Assembly: GCA_050011895.1 (NCBI GenBank)
Contig: JBEKIF010000018.1
Coordinates: 15,532 to 79,531 of the forward strand
DNA: 64,000 nt
Source of the DNA: DATBGO01 sp050011895
Lineage (GTDB): Bacteria; Actinomycetota; Actinomycetes; Streptosporangiales; Streptosporangiaceae
Direction: 5' to 3'
Made by a program: the position numbers and the translations under genes. The notes below the pieces were generated by a model. That model was not told the origin of the DNA. It searched no databases and worked only from the letters and a program-made list of their open reading frames with translations. The number at the start of each line of letters is the position of its first letter. The stretch's first letter is position 1. This document shows positions 1 to 7,643 of the stretch, one piece after another.

Positions 1-130
1 TCCCCACGCTACGTCCGAAAAAAGGTAACAAGCAACGAATTTCATGAAAGCAGGGGTCAGGTTAAACGAGCGCAGCCAGCCGGATCTGATGCCGGGCGGG
101 TGACCAGAATCGCGCAGGTAGGTTGGGCGC

Positions 131-511
131 ATGGAGGAGAACCGGGCCAGGCGGGTCGCCGACGCTCTCCGGGATCGCGGCATTGACGCCTACCTGGAGA
201 AGCCGGGGGTCGAGGTCTACGGAGTGCGTGTCGAGATTGGTGACCGGCGGAAGGCGATCTGGGGCACCGAAGGAACTGCGTCCCTGGAGGCCGAAGTGCT
301 GCTCGACGGGGATCTCGTCGGCTTCGTGCCGAAGATTCCCGGCTCGGAGGCGTTCGATGAGGCCCAGGTAGTGGATGCCATCGCCCGGGCTGACTACGAC
401 GAGCCCGTCGCCACGGAACGCCCTGAAGCGCCACCGCCCGCACCGCCCCTGACGCGAGAGGGCGGGGTGTTCCGCCGCTTCCTCGACGGCTTCAGGTACG
501 ACTCGGAATAA
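131..511 (+). CDS. Conserved hypothetical protein
   Basis: This 126-residue soluble protein has no signal peptide or membrane segment. The first ~95 residues look like a compact alpha/beta fold (N-terminal helix MEENRARRVADALRDRG, then alternating strands) and end in an acidic IARADYDEP motif. The tail is proline-rich. I recognise the pattern as a small actinobacterial protein of unknown function but cannot assign a role. The ATG at 131 is the first plausible start; the ribosome-binding site is weak. Codon usage matches its neighbours. It stands alone ahead of the adenylate kinase gene. Confidence 0.65.
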   Translation: MEENRARRVADALRDRGIDAYLEKPGVEVYGVRVEIGDRRKAIWGTEGTASLEAEVLLDGDLVGFVPKIPGSEAFDEAQVVDAIARADYDEPVATERPEAPPPAPPLTREGGVFRRFLDGFRYDSE

Positions 512-667
512 GGCCGCTGGCGGCGAGTCGCCTCCCGCCTTGGCGGCGCATTGCTCGCGGCCACCGTCGCGGCCGTGGTGACGAGGGCGAAGAATCGCAT
601 CGGATACCTGCGCGAGTTTCGACTGGGGGGCCCGCGGGGCACTCCGTGAATTGACGGCGTCGATCGC

Positions 668-708
668 GGCGATCACCCGGTTCATCCTGTGGCGATCACC
701 CGGTTCAT
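668..708. repeat. 18-bp direct repeat pair upstream of adenylate kinase
   Basis: GGCGATCACCCGGTTCAT occurs at 668-685 and again at 691-708, a 23-bp period or just over two helical turns. It sits about 105 bp before the adenylate kinase start in a 300-bp gap (512-812) that otherwise shows no gene. It could be a pair of regulator sites or a simple duplication. Confidence 0.6.
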
Positions 709-812
709 ACTGTTTAGACGGGTCTGACCGCGCGACGCGCGTCGTCGCCGCTGACGGGGAGGAGCGAAATCAACGTGGTGTCCCACGGCGACCGGGCGGG
801 GCGAGTGATCAG

Positions 813-1379
813 ATGCGGCTGCTGCTGATCGGCGCTCCCGGTTCCGGCAAGGGAACGCAGGCGGAACGGCTGGCCGCCCGGTTCGGCATCGCGCACATCT
901 CCAGCGGAGACCTGCTGCGCCAGCACGTCAGGGACCAGACCTCGCTCGGGCAGCGGGTGAAATCCTACGTCGACGCGGGAGACCTGGTCCCGGACGGCGT
1001 GGTCATGGACATGCTGCGCAAGCCCGTAGTGGCCGCGGCCGGCGGCTATGTCCTCGACGGGTTCCCGCGGACCGTCGAGCAAGCGAAGGCGTCCTACGAG
1101 GTGGTCCGCGCGTTCGGGGCTGAGGTGCAGGCCGCGATCCACCTGGACGTCCCCCGCGCCGAGCTTGTGCGTCGGCTGGCAGCCCGCGGCCGGGGCGCAG
1201 ACGACACCGAAGCTGTTATCGACCACCGGCTGCTGGTGTACCAGGAAAGGACGGTGCCCCTCCTCGAGTACTACGCGGGCCGGGAATGGATGTTCACGGT
1301 CGACGGCGCCCAGTCGCCGGACGCCGTGCACGAGGACATCGTCAGGCGGCTTCGGAGGCTGGCCGCCTTCACTGCGTAG
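813..1379 (+). CDS. Adenylate kinase, short (LID-reduced) form
   Basis: The product should interconvert AMP + ATP and 2 ADP in the cytoplasm. The P-loop GAPGSGKGT is at residues 7-15, the AMP-site motif DGFPRT at about 82-87, and the helix-forming SSGDLLR at 30-36. At 188 residues it is shorter than the canonical ~215-residue enzyme. The LID region (about 124-135, ARGRGADD) lacks the long insert and zinc cysteines, as in short adenylate kinases. The ATG at 813 places the P-loop at the usual distance; the upstream in-frame extension is rejected. The housekeeping adk beside secY is expected elsewhere, so this is probably a second copy. Confidence 0.88.
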   Translation: MRLLLIGAPGSGKGTQAERLAARFGIAHISSGDLLRQHVRDQTSLGQRVKSYVDAGDLVPDGVVMDMLRKPVVAAAGGYVLDGFPRTVEQAKASYEVVRAFGAEVQAAIHLDVPRAELVRRLAARGRGADDTEAVIDHRLLVYQERTVPLLEYYAGREWMFTVDGAQSPDAVHEDIVRRLRRLAAFTA

Positions 1380-1536
1380 ACCCGATGAGGCAGTCGCCGG
1401 ACCCGCGCTCCCCGGATGGTGCCGGGCGGTGCGGGCGCGCGCCGAGGTACCGGGTACGGGCGTTCCGCTGACTGACCACCCGCCGCGGCTTACGGCGGCC
1501 ACGGACCGCCGGTCTGAGTCATGACAGCATGGTCGG

Positions 1537-2442
1537 ATGCGATTTTTGCGTACCCCCGAGGATCGTTTCGCCGGCCTGCCTGATTTCGCCTATCCGCCGC
1601 GTTATGCGGAGCTGGACGGCCTGCGGATCGCCTACGTAGAAGCCGGGCCCGCAGACGGGGAACCGGTGCTCCTGCTGCATGGCGAGCCGAGCTGGTCGTT
1701 TCTGTACCGCCGCGTCATGGAGGTGCTCGCCGACGCGGGGCTGCGCGCCATCGCGGTGGATCTTGTCGGGTTCGGGCGGTCCGACAAGCCGGCCGAGATT
1801 ATTGACCACAGCTATGAGCGGCACGTGGAGTGGATCCGCACGGTCGCATTCGACCGGCTTGACCTGCGCGGGCTGACTCTCGTCGGGCAGGACTGGGGTG
1901 GCCTGATCGGGCTGCGGCTGGTAGCCGAGCACCCGGACCGGTTCGCCCGGGTGGTCGCGGCCAATACCGGGCTGCCCACAGGTGACCAGGGGATGCCTGA
2001 GGTCTGGCTTCGGTTTCGCGAGGTCGTGCGGTCCGTGCCGCGGCTGCAGGTGTCCAGGCTCGTGCAGTCCGGCTGCCAGACGACGCTGTCCGAGGAGGTG
2101 CTCGCGGCCTACGATGCGCCATTTCCTGACGAGACCTTCATGGCCGGGCCGCGGGCGATGCCCGGCCTGGTGCCAACGGCACCGGATGATCCGGCGGCTG
2201 AGGCCAACCGGGCAGCCTGGCGCCGCCTGTCCGCATGGGACAAGCCTTTCCTCGTCGCCTTCAGCGACCGGGATCCGATCACGGGCGCGATGGCGCCAAT
2301 CCTGAAAAACGCGGTGCCGGGCGCCCGCGATATCGAGCACCCGGTGATCGTCGGGGCCGGCCACTTCCTGCAGGAGGACGCCGGCGAGCTGCTCGGTGCC
2401 GTGATCGCCGGCTTCGTCCGGTCCGGGCCGTCGCCCAGCTGA
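1537..2442 (+). CDS. Alpha/beta hydrolase, haloalkane dehalogenase-like
   Basis: This 301-residue alpha/beta-hydrolase matches haloalkane dehalogenase layout. The oxyanion-hole strand ends in LLLHGEPSW (about 46-53). The nucleophile is Asp119 in GQDWGG, followed by Trp120, a halide-stabilising position. Trp157 is a candidate second halide ligand, the acid is near FSDRD (244-246), and the base is His276 in GAGHFLQED. An Asp nucleophile excludes ordinary esterases and fits dehalogenase or epoxide-hydrolase chemistry; the W after the Asp favours dehalogenase. The true substrate is unknown. The ATG at 1537 starts the conserved N-terminus. The gene is monocistronic and convergent with the HtrA gene, with 16 bp between the stops. 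Confidence 0.75.
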   Translation: MRFLRTPEDRFAGLPDFAYPPRYAELDGLRIAYVEAGPADGEPVLLLHGEPSWSFLYRRVMEVLADAGLRAIAVDLVGFGRSDKPAEIIDHSYERHVEWIRTVAFDRLDLRGLTLVGQDWGGLIGLRLVAEHPDRFARVVAANTGLPTGDQGMPEVWLRFREVVRSVPRLQVSRLVQSGCQTTLSEEVLAAYDAPFPDETFMAGPRAMPGLVPTAPDDPAAEANRAAWRRLSAWDKPFLVAFSDRDPITGAMAPILKNAVPGARDIEHPVIVGAGHFLQEDAGELLGAVIAGFVRSGPSPS

Positions 2443-2458
2443 CTGCCTGGCGCGTTTC

Positions 2459-3670
2459 TCAGGCTGCCGGGCCGGTGGTGAGAACGATGGTCGCGGAATG
2501 TGCCTGGCCGGACTGGTCGGTCCAGCGGATGGCGACGCTGTCACCGGGGTGGTGCCGCCCAAGCGCTGACTGGAGCGCTGATGGCGACGAGACGGAGTGA
2601 CCGGCGACCGAAACGATCACGTCACCCGCGGTCAGGCCAGCCTGCTGCGCGGGCGATCCGGTCAGGACGCCCCCAAGGGCCGCCCCGGTACCGGCCGGTA
2701 TGCCCTCCGCCGCGGCCTCGGCCGCAGACAGGACCTCGACGCCCAGGAACCCGGTCGGGCCGATATGCAACGCGGCCGAGGCTCTGCCGGCCTCGATCTG
2801 GCTAGCGATGGAGACCGCCTCGTTGATCGGGATCGCGAAGGCCTGGGTCTGGCTCGGCCCGGGTGCGAACTGGAAGCCGGAGGAGCCGGAGGAGGCCGCG
2901 GTGTCGATGCCGATCACCTGACCGGCGGTGCTGACCAGCGGGCCGCCCGAATCGCCCGGCTGAATGTCAGCGTTGTGATGGATGAGCCCGGTCAGCTGCT
3001 CGGAGGTGCCAGTCCCCCCGTCCGACGCGGTGATCGAGGCGCCGAGCCCGGTGATCTGGCCAGTGACGACCGACGGGGAGCCGCCCTTGCCGCCGGCGTT
3101 GCCCAGCGCGACCACCTGCTGGCCGACCGCGGCGCTGGCGGAGTTGCCCAGGTTCACTGCCTTAAGTCCTGATGCGCCCCGCAGCTGGAGGACCGCTATG
3201 TCCTGGCTCCGGTCATAGCCGACCACCTTGGCCGGGTAGCTGCGCCCGTTGCCGACATCAGTGACGTTCACCGAGGTGGCGCCCTCGATGACGTGGTTGT
3301 TGGTCAGCACCTCACCCGACGCCGTCAGCACCAGCCCGGTGCCGGCCGCCTGCGCGTGCTGGTAGCCGAGCGTCGAGACGACGTCGACGAGGGCAGGACT
3401 CACCTGAGCGGCGATCTGGGACGTGGTCAGCGCCGTGTTGCCTGACGTGGCCTGCAGCGCCGCGAAGGTGCCGAGCCCGACTGCGGCAGCGGCCACGGTT
3501 GCGAGGAGACGGCGGCGGAAGCGCCGGACCGGGCTGCCTGGGCCGTCGGGCCCGCCGCCGTAGCCGACCGGGCCGCCGGGCCCGCCCGGACCTCCGGGAC
3601 CCGGCCAGGGCGGGTATGGTCCGGCCTGACCTGATCCCCCCGTCACCGTCTGATCGTAAATCGTGCTCAT
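2459..3670 (-). CDS. HtrA/DegP-family S1C serine protease with PDZ domain
   Basis: This 403-residue membrane-anchored trypsin-like protease probably acts on misfolded proteins outside the membrane. Residues 1-49 are a Gly/Pro-rich cytoplasmic tail. A basic stretch RRFRRR (about 49-54) and one membrane segment (about 55-74) follow. The protease domain carries His126 (NNHVI), Asp157 (SQDIAVL) and Ser241 (GDSGGPL), so the triad is intact. A single PDZ domain occupies about residues 305-400, with the ligand loop near GFLGVEV. The ATG at 3670 is preceded by GGGGGAG. Actinobacterial HtrA proteins with Gly/Pro-rich N-termini are common. No regulator box is visible upstream. Confidence 0.92.
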   Translation of the reverse strand: MSTIYDQTVTGGSGQAGPYPPWPGPGGPGGPGGPVGYGGGPDGPGSPVRRFRRRLLATVAAAAVGLGTFAALQATSGNTALTTSQIAAQVSPALVDVVSTLGYQHAQAAGTGLVLTASGEVLTNNHVIEGATSVNVTDVGNGRSYPAKVVGYDRSQDIAVLQLRGASGLKAVNLGNSASAAVGQQVVALGNAGGKGGSPSVVTGQITGLGASITASDGGTGTSEQLTGLIHHNADIQPGDSGGPLVSTAGQVIGIDTAASSGSSGFQFAPGPSQTQAFAIPINEAVSIASQIEAGRASAALHIGPTGFLGVEVLSAAEAAAEGIPAGTGAALGGVLTGSPAQQAGLTAGDVIVSVAGHSVSSPSALQSALGRHHPGDSVAIRWTDQSGQAHSATIVLTTGPAA

Positions 3671-3784
3671 CGGGATCGGCTCCCCCGCGTATCGGTTCTG
3701 CTGCCCACCTCCATGGTTGATCGCCTACCTGGGAGCAAGCTGAAAGCGTGCTGACCGCAGACGTGGTCTTTGCTGAAACGATGA

Positions 3785-4516
3785 CTACGCGTGCATCGGG
3801 CCGTCGGGATCGGGCCTCGTCATCGCCGTGAAGCGGTCCTGTGCGCGGCCGAGCTGGCCGATGATATGCGCCTTGACGGTCTCGCTCAGCGGGGTGTCCG
3901 GGCGGGCGATTAGCTCCCGCAGGCCTGGCACGAGCGGCGCGTATTTGGCGGCGAGCTTAGCCACTCTCGGCCCGGTCGTGTGGATCAGGCCGACGCCGTT
4001 GTCGGTAAAGTCTGAGGCCTTGATGACCCGGGCCCACGGATGTGCGTCCAGGCTGGCCAGTACGTGCTCACGGTACTGTTCGTGCTGATCTTGCCCTGGC
4101 TCATAACTCGGGTTGGTGACCGCGCCGACCAGGTCTGCCACCCGGTCCCCGAACTGCGCGGCGAGCGCGGCCATGGCGCCGGGCAGGCCGCCTGCGGCGG
4201 CGAGGTCCGTGGCGTGATCTTCGACGGCGTCGTGCAGCAGGGCGGCGCAGATCACGTCGGCATCCTTGATGTCGTAGTAGCAGATGATCCGGATAGCTAC
4301 CCGCAGCAGGTGGTTGAGGTAAGGCTCACGCTGGCGGCGGTCGGCGGCGTGCAGCCGGGCGGCCACCGCCAGCGCCCGCTCAAGCCGCCGCCGGTCCGGC
4401 TCAGGAAAGGCCGCCGTCTCGATCGCGAACCGTTCCCGTAGCCCCGCCTCGCCGTAGCGGGCAGTGATCGCGTGCAGCGGCATCGCCGCCAGCGACCGTT
4501 GGTTGTCCGTGTCCAT
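3785..4516 (-). CDS. HD-domain phosphohydrolase, SpoT-hydrolase-like
   Basis: The protein (243 residues from the ATG at 4516) has the metal-binding HD motif LLHDAVEDH, preceded by a conserved His in the helix PYLNHLLRVA and followed by the K-x-SDFTDN stretch typical of RelA/SpoT-type hydrolase domains. This suggests hydrolysis of a phosphorylated nucleotide such as (p)ppGpp, but no synthetase, TGS or ACT domain is present, so the substrate is open. A TTG at 4564 would add 16 residues; I prefer the ATG because the extension lacks conservation signals and a clear ribosome-binding site. It is divergent from devR across a 235-bp gap with no recognisable box. Confidence 0.75.
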   Translation of the reverse strand: MDTDNQRSLAAMPLHAITARYGEAGLRERFAIETAAFPEPDRRRLERALAVAARLHAADRRQREPYLNHLLRVAIRIICYYDIKDADVICAALLHDAVEDHATDLAAAGGLPGAMAALAAQFGDRVADLVGAVTNPSYEPGQDQHEQYREHVLASLDAHPWARVIKASDFTDNGVGLIHTTGPRVAKLAAKYAPLVPGLRELIARPDTPLSETVKAHIIGQLGRAQDRFTAMTRPDPDGPMHA

Positions 4517-4751
4517 GGCCCCGCCAGTAGAGATTGCGGCTCCGGCTTGCTCTTCAGTTTGCAATTATGTCGCGATCAGCCGACTCCCGCCTGGCGAGCT
4601 CCTGGCGGACCGCCGAGTCACCGCCGGCCGGGACGTCAGCTGGCGCCCGCCTTGACGGAGCACTGCGGATCATGGAACCTGGCCTGATGGCGCGGCCCGG
4701 CTAAGGTGGAATGGTTGGGGGTAGCCTGACCCTCCGGAAGATGGGTGCAAG

Positions 4752-5456
4752 ATGGGCCAGTCGCAGTCAGAGCGGACGGCATACGAGGGCAAGCAGATCA
4801 AGGTCTTCCTGCTCGACGATCACGAGATTGTGCGGCGAGGGGTAAGAGAGCTGCTCGAGGCGGAGCCAGACCTCGTCGTCGTGGGCGAGGCGGGCACCGC
4901 CACGTCGGCCCTGGCCAGGATTCCCGCGCTTCGGCCGGATGTGGCCGTGCTTGATGTGCGGCTGCCGGACGGCGACGGCGTCAGCGTCTGCCGCGAGATC
5001 CGGTCGAGGATGCCAGAGGTCGCCTGCCTGATGCTGACCTCGTTCGGCGATGACGATGCGCTGTTCGACGCGATCATGGCTGGCGCGGCCGGGTACGTGC
5101 TGAAGCAGATCCGCGGCACCGACCTGGTCGGCGCGGTCCGGACCATCGCCGCAGGCGAGTCGATGCTCGACCCGGAGGCGGCCAGCAGGGTGATGAAGCG
5201 GATGCGGGATCAGGCGGTTCGATCCGATCCGCTGTCGGGCCTCACCGAGCAGGAGCGGCGCATCCTGGAGCTGATCGGGGAGGGACTGACCAACCGCCAG
5301 ATAGGTGAGCGGATGTTCCTGGCGGAGAAGACGGTCAAGAACTACGTCTCCGCGCTCTTCGCCAAGCTGGGCATGGAGCGCAGGACGCAGGCGGCTGCCT
5401 ACGCCGCGCGTATCTTCGGCGAGGAGGACCACGGCGAGCGGGTCCGGGGCAGCTGA
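4752..5456 (+). CDS. devR: DevR/DosR-type response regulator (NarL/FixJ family)
   Basis: This 234-residue regulator has a receiver domain (about 16-130) and a C-terminal LuxR-type helix-turn-helix (about 165-225). The acidic pair is Asp22/Asp23, the phospho-acceptor is Asp68 in VLDVRLPDG, and the conserved Lys is in YVLKQIRG. The recognition helix contains AEKTVKNYV (about 191-199). By gapless alignment from memory, Lys193, Lys196 and Asn197 correspond to the base-contacting Lys179, Lys182 and Asn183 of M. tuberculosis DosR. The linker PLSGLTEQER also matches DosR closely. The first ~14 residues are an extension relative to DosR. It is convergent with devS rather than co-transcribed. I infer it is the master regulator of the GGGAC-type boxes in this window. 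Confidence 0.93.
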   Translation: MGQSQSERTAYEGKQIKVFLLDDHEIVRRGVRELLEAEPDLVVVGEAGTATSALARIPALRPDVAVLDVRLPDGDGVSVCREIRSRMPEVACLMLTSFGDDDALFDAIMAGAAGYVLKQIRGTDLVGAVRTIAAGESMLDPEAASRVMKRMRDQAVRSDPLSGLTEQERRILELIGEGLTNRQIGERMFLAEKTVKNYVSALFAKLGMERRTQAAAYAARIFGEEDHGERVRGS

Positions 5457-5487
5457 TCTCGGCGGCTGGTCGCCGCGGGTCCCGCAG

Positions 5488-5505
5488 CCCTGATCATGAT
5501 CAGGG
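5488..5505. terminator. Perfect 18-bp dyad between devR and devS stops
   Basis: CCCTGATCATGATCAGGG is a perfect inverted repeat in the 63-bp gap between the convergent devR and devS stop codons. As RNA it would fold to a 7-bp stem with a CATG loop on either strand, followed by more GC-rich dyad (GCCGGC copies). It probably ends both transcripts. There is no U-tract, which is common in actinomycetes. Confidence 0.6.
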
Positions 5506-5519
5506 GCCGGCAGGCCGGC

Positions 5520-7247
5520 CTAGCCGGCTGCAGCCAGCGGTACGCGCCACTCCAGCTCGGTACCGCCGCTCGCGGCCGGGCCCACCCGCATCGTCCCGCT
5601 CAGCTTGCTCGCCCGTTCTTCCAGGTTGGCGAGTCCGCTGCGGCGCTTGGTCGGCTTCATGCCGACGCCGTTGTCAATGACGGTGAGGACGAGGTCCTGG
5701 TCGGCCTCGATGGCCACCTCGACGCGGGTGGCGCGCGCGTGCCGGACGGCATTGGACAGCGCCTCGCGCAGCGCGCTGAGCAGATGCTCGCCGGCCTCGG
5801 GGGTGACCTGCTCGTCCAGCCTGCCCGCCATCCGCAGTGACGGCGCGAAACCGAGCGGGCTGGTCATCTCGGCGACGACCTCGAGGATCTGGGAACGGAG
5901 GCTAGGCGGCCGCCCGTCGCCCCGGGAGTGCAGCGCGAAGATGGCCGAGCGGATCTGCTTGATCGTCTCATCCAGGGCGTCGACAGCCTTGCTCACCCGG
6001 CCAGCGGCCTCGGGCTCGGTCAGCAGCGCCGCGGTGCCCTCCAGCGACATGCCGGTGGCGTAAAGCCGCTGGATGACCAGGTCGTGCAGGTCACGAGCGA
6101 TCCGGTCCCGGTCCTCGAACACCGCGAAGCGCTCGACGTCCCTGCGGTGCTCGGCCAGCTCAAGGGCGATGCCGGCCTGTGCCGCAAACGTGATCACCAT
6201 GTCAATGGCGGCCGGCGCCAGCTGCATCGCGCCACGGTGGCGCCCGGCGGTCAGGACGCCGCGGACGTTGCCCGGCGCACCCAATGGCACCAGTACCGTG
6301 GGCCCAAGCCGCATGTGCTGGCGCGCGACAGCGGCGACCCGGTCATCGGCGCTGAAGTCGTGCAGGGTCTTGGGCTCGCCGGTATCCATGACGAGCCCGG
6401 AGACCGAGCCCTGGGCAGGGAGCACCAGGCCCAGGGCCTGGGTCGCGCCCGCACCGGTGGCATGCTCGATCACCAGATGCTGGCGGCGGCCATCCGGCAG
6501 GGCGAGCGCCACGAGGTCCGCGCCGGATATCTCCAGCGCACGCTGGGTCACCAGGGCGAGCACTTCCTCCGGTGCTGATCCGGAGAGCAGCCGTTGCGTG
6601 ACTTCCGCGCTGGCCCGCAGCCAGCGCTGCTGCCTGCGGGCCTCTTCGTAGAGCCGGGCGTTGTCAATCGCCACTCCGGCCGCGGCGGCGAGCGCGACGA
6701 GCAGGGACTCGTCCTCCTCGTCGAACTGACCGCCGCCCAGCTTCTCGGTCAGGTAGAGGTTGCCGTACACGTCGTCGCGGATCCGCACGGGCACGCCGAG
6801 GAACGACCGCATCGGCGGATGCCCGGCCGGGAAGCCGTACGACCGCGGGTGCGCCGAGATATCCGGCAGCCGCAGCGTGCGCGGATTGGTGATCAGTTCC
6901 CCCAGCAGGCCGCGCCCTTCCGGCCAGTGATGAATCTTGCCGATCTCCGCCTCGTCCAGCCCGACCGGGACGAACTCGGCCAGCTGGCCCCCGTCCCCGA
7001 TGATGCCGAGCGCGCCGTACCTCGCATTGACCAGGGTGACAGCCGCCTCGACGATCTGCCGGAGCGCGATCTCAAGCTCAAGGTTTCCGCCCACCGCCAT
7101 GACCGCCTCAAGCAGCGCATGCGTCCGGTCACGCGTGGCCAGCACGGCCTGCAGGCGGACTTGCAGCTCGGCGAGTAGCTCGTCGAGCCGCATCTGCGGC
7201 ACTACCGGGCGGGAATCTGAGGGCTCCAACCGGTAACTCCCCTGCAT
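5520..7247 (-). CDS. devS: DevS/DosS-type GAF-GAF sensor histidine kinase
   Basis: From the ATG at 7247 the kinase has 575 residues, close to the ~578 of mycobacterial DevS. A conserved N-terminal helix (RLDELLAELQVRL) leads to GAF-A (about 55-205), GAF-B (about 225-365), a HisKA_3 dimerisation helix with phospho-acceptor His388 in ARDLHD, and an ATPase domain with N-box SNAVRHA and DNGVGM. In GAF-A, His143 (GHPPMRSFLG) matches the position of the haem-ligating His149 of DosS, so haem-based O2/NO/redox sensing is expected. The reading frame stays open upstream to 7571, but that extension is unlike the family; ATG 7286 is an alternative. It is likely the cognate kinase of DevR, transcribed convergently. 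Confidence 0.92.
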   Translation of the reverse strand: MQGSYRLEPSDSRPVVPQMRLDELLAELQVRLQAVLATRDRTHALLEAVMAVGGNLELEIALRQIVEAAVTLVNARYGALGIIGDGGQLAEFVPVGLDEAEIGKIHHWPEGRGLLGELITNPRTLRLPDISAHPRSYGFPAGHPPMRSFLGVPVRIRDDVYGNLYLTEKLGGGQFDEEDESLLVALAAAAGVAIDNARLYEEARRQQRWLRASAEVTQRLLSGSAPEEVLALVTQRALEISGADLVALALPDGRRQHLVIEHATGAGATQALGLVLPAQGSVSGLVMDTGEPKTLHDFSADDRVAAVARQHMRLGPTVLVPLGAPGNVRGVLTAGRHRGAMQLAPAAIDMVITFAAQAGIALELAEHRRDVERFAVFEDRDRIARDLHDLVIQRLYATGMSLEGTAALLTEPEAAGRVSKAVDALDETIKQIRSAIFALHSRGDGRPPSLRSQILEVVAEMTSPLGFAPSLRMAGRLDEQVTPEAGEHLLSALREALSNAVRHARATRVEVAIEADQDLVLTVIDNGVGMKPTKRRSGLANLEERASKLSGTMRVGPAASGGTELEWRVPLAAAG

Positions 7248-7524
7248 GCTGTTCTGGCACTGTTCTGATCGTACGTGAGCTCTCATCCGGGCCATGCGCC
7301 TGGCATCAGCTGGCCGGGCCAACCGCCCTGGCAACCGAAGCGATCGTCGCGCCGCTCGGTGACCGAGGTGCGCTTCAACGGGGCCGCCGCAGTTTGTCCT
7401 CAGCTGACAAAGTCCCGGAACGCGGGGAATGGGCGCATTATCCAGGTGGCGGGTGTCGCTGCGCGCATCTGGGCATGCCCGGGGCGTAGCCTCAGGGGCG
7501 GAGTCAGGCGCCGGAGTTCCGATG

Positions 7525-7538
7525 AGGACCAAAGGCCC
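7525..7538. promoter_or_regulatory. DevR-box-like dyad upstream of cytochrome b6-like gene
   Basis: AGGACCAAAGGCCC fits the window's recurring GGGACC-NN-GGYCC dyad. It lies 105 bp before the ATG at 7644. The 396-bp gap between devS and that gene (7248-7643) holds no other recognisable feature. Confidence 0.55.
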
Positions 7539-7643
7539 ACCGGACGATGACCGATATCCCTGTCTCGTCATGTGCGGCAGACGGAATGATCAGCCAGTCC
7601 TTCCTGCCGCCTGGCGGATTGCCCGCAGTCGAGGAGCATGCGC

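Noticed and set aside
7248..7571. 108-codon N-terminal extension of devS
   Set aside because: It is low-complexity, unlike the DevS family, and would cover the box at 7525. The ATG at 7247 gives the family length.
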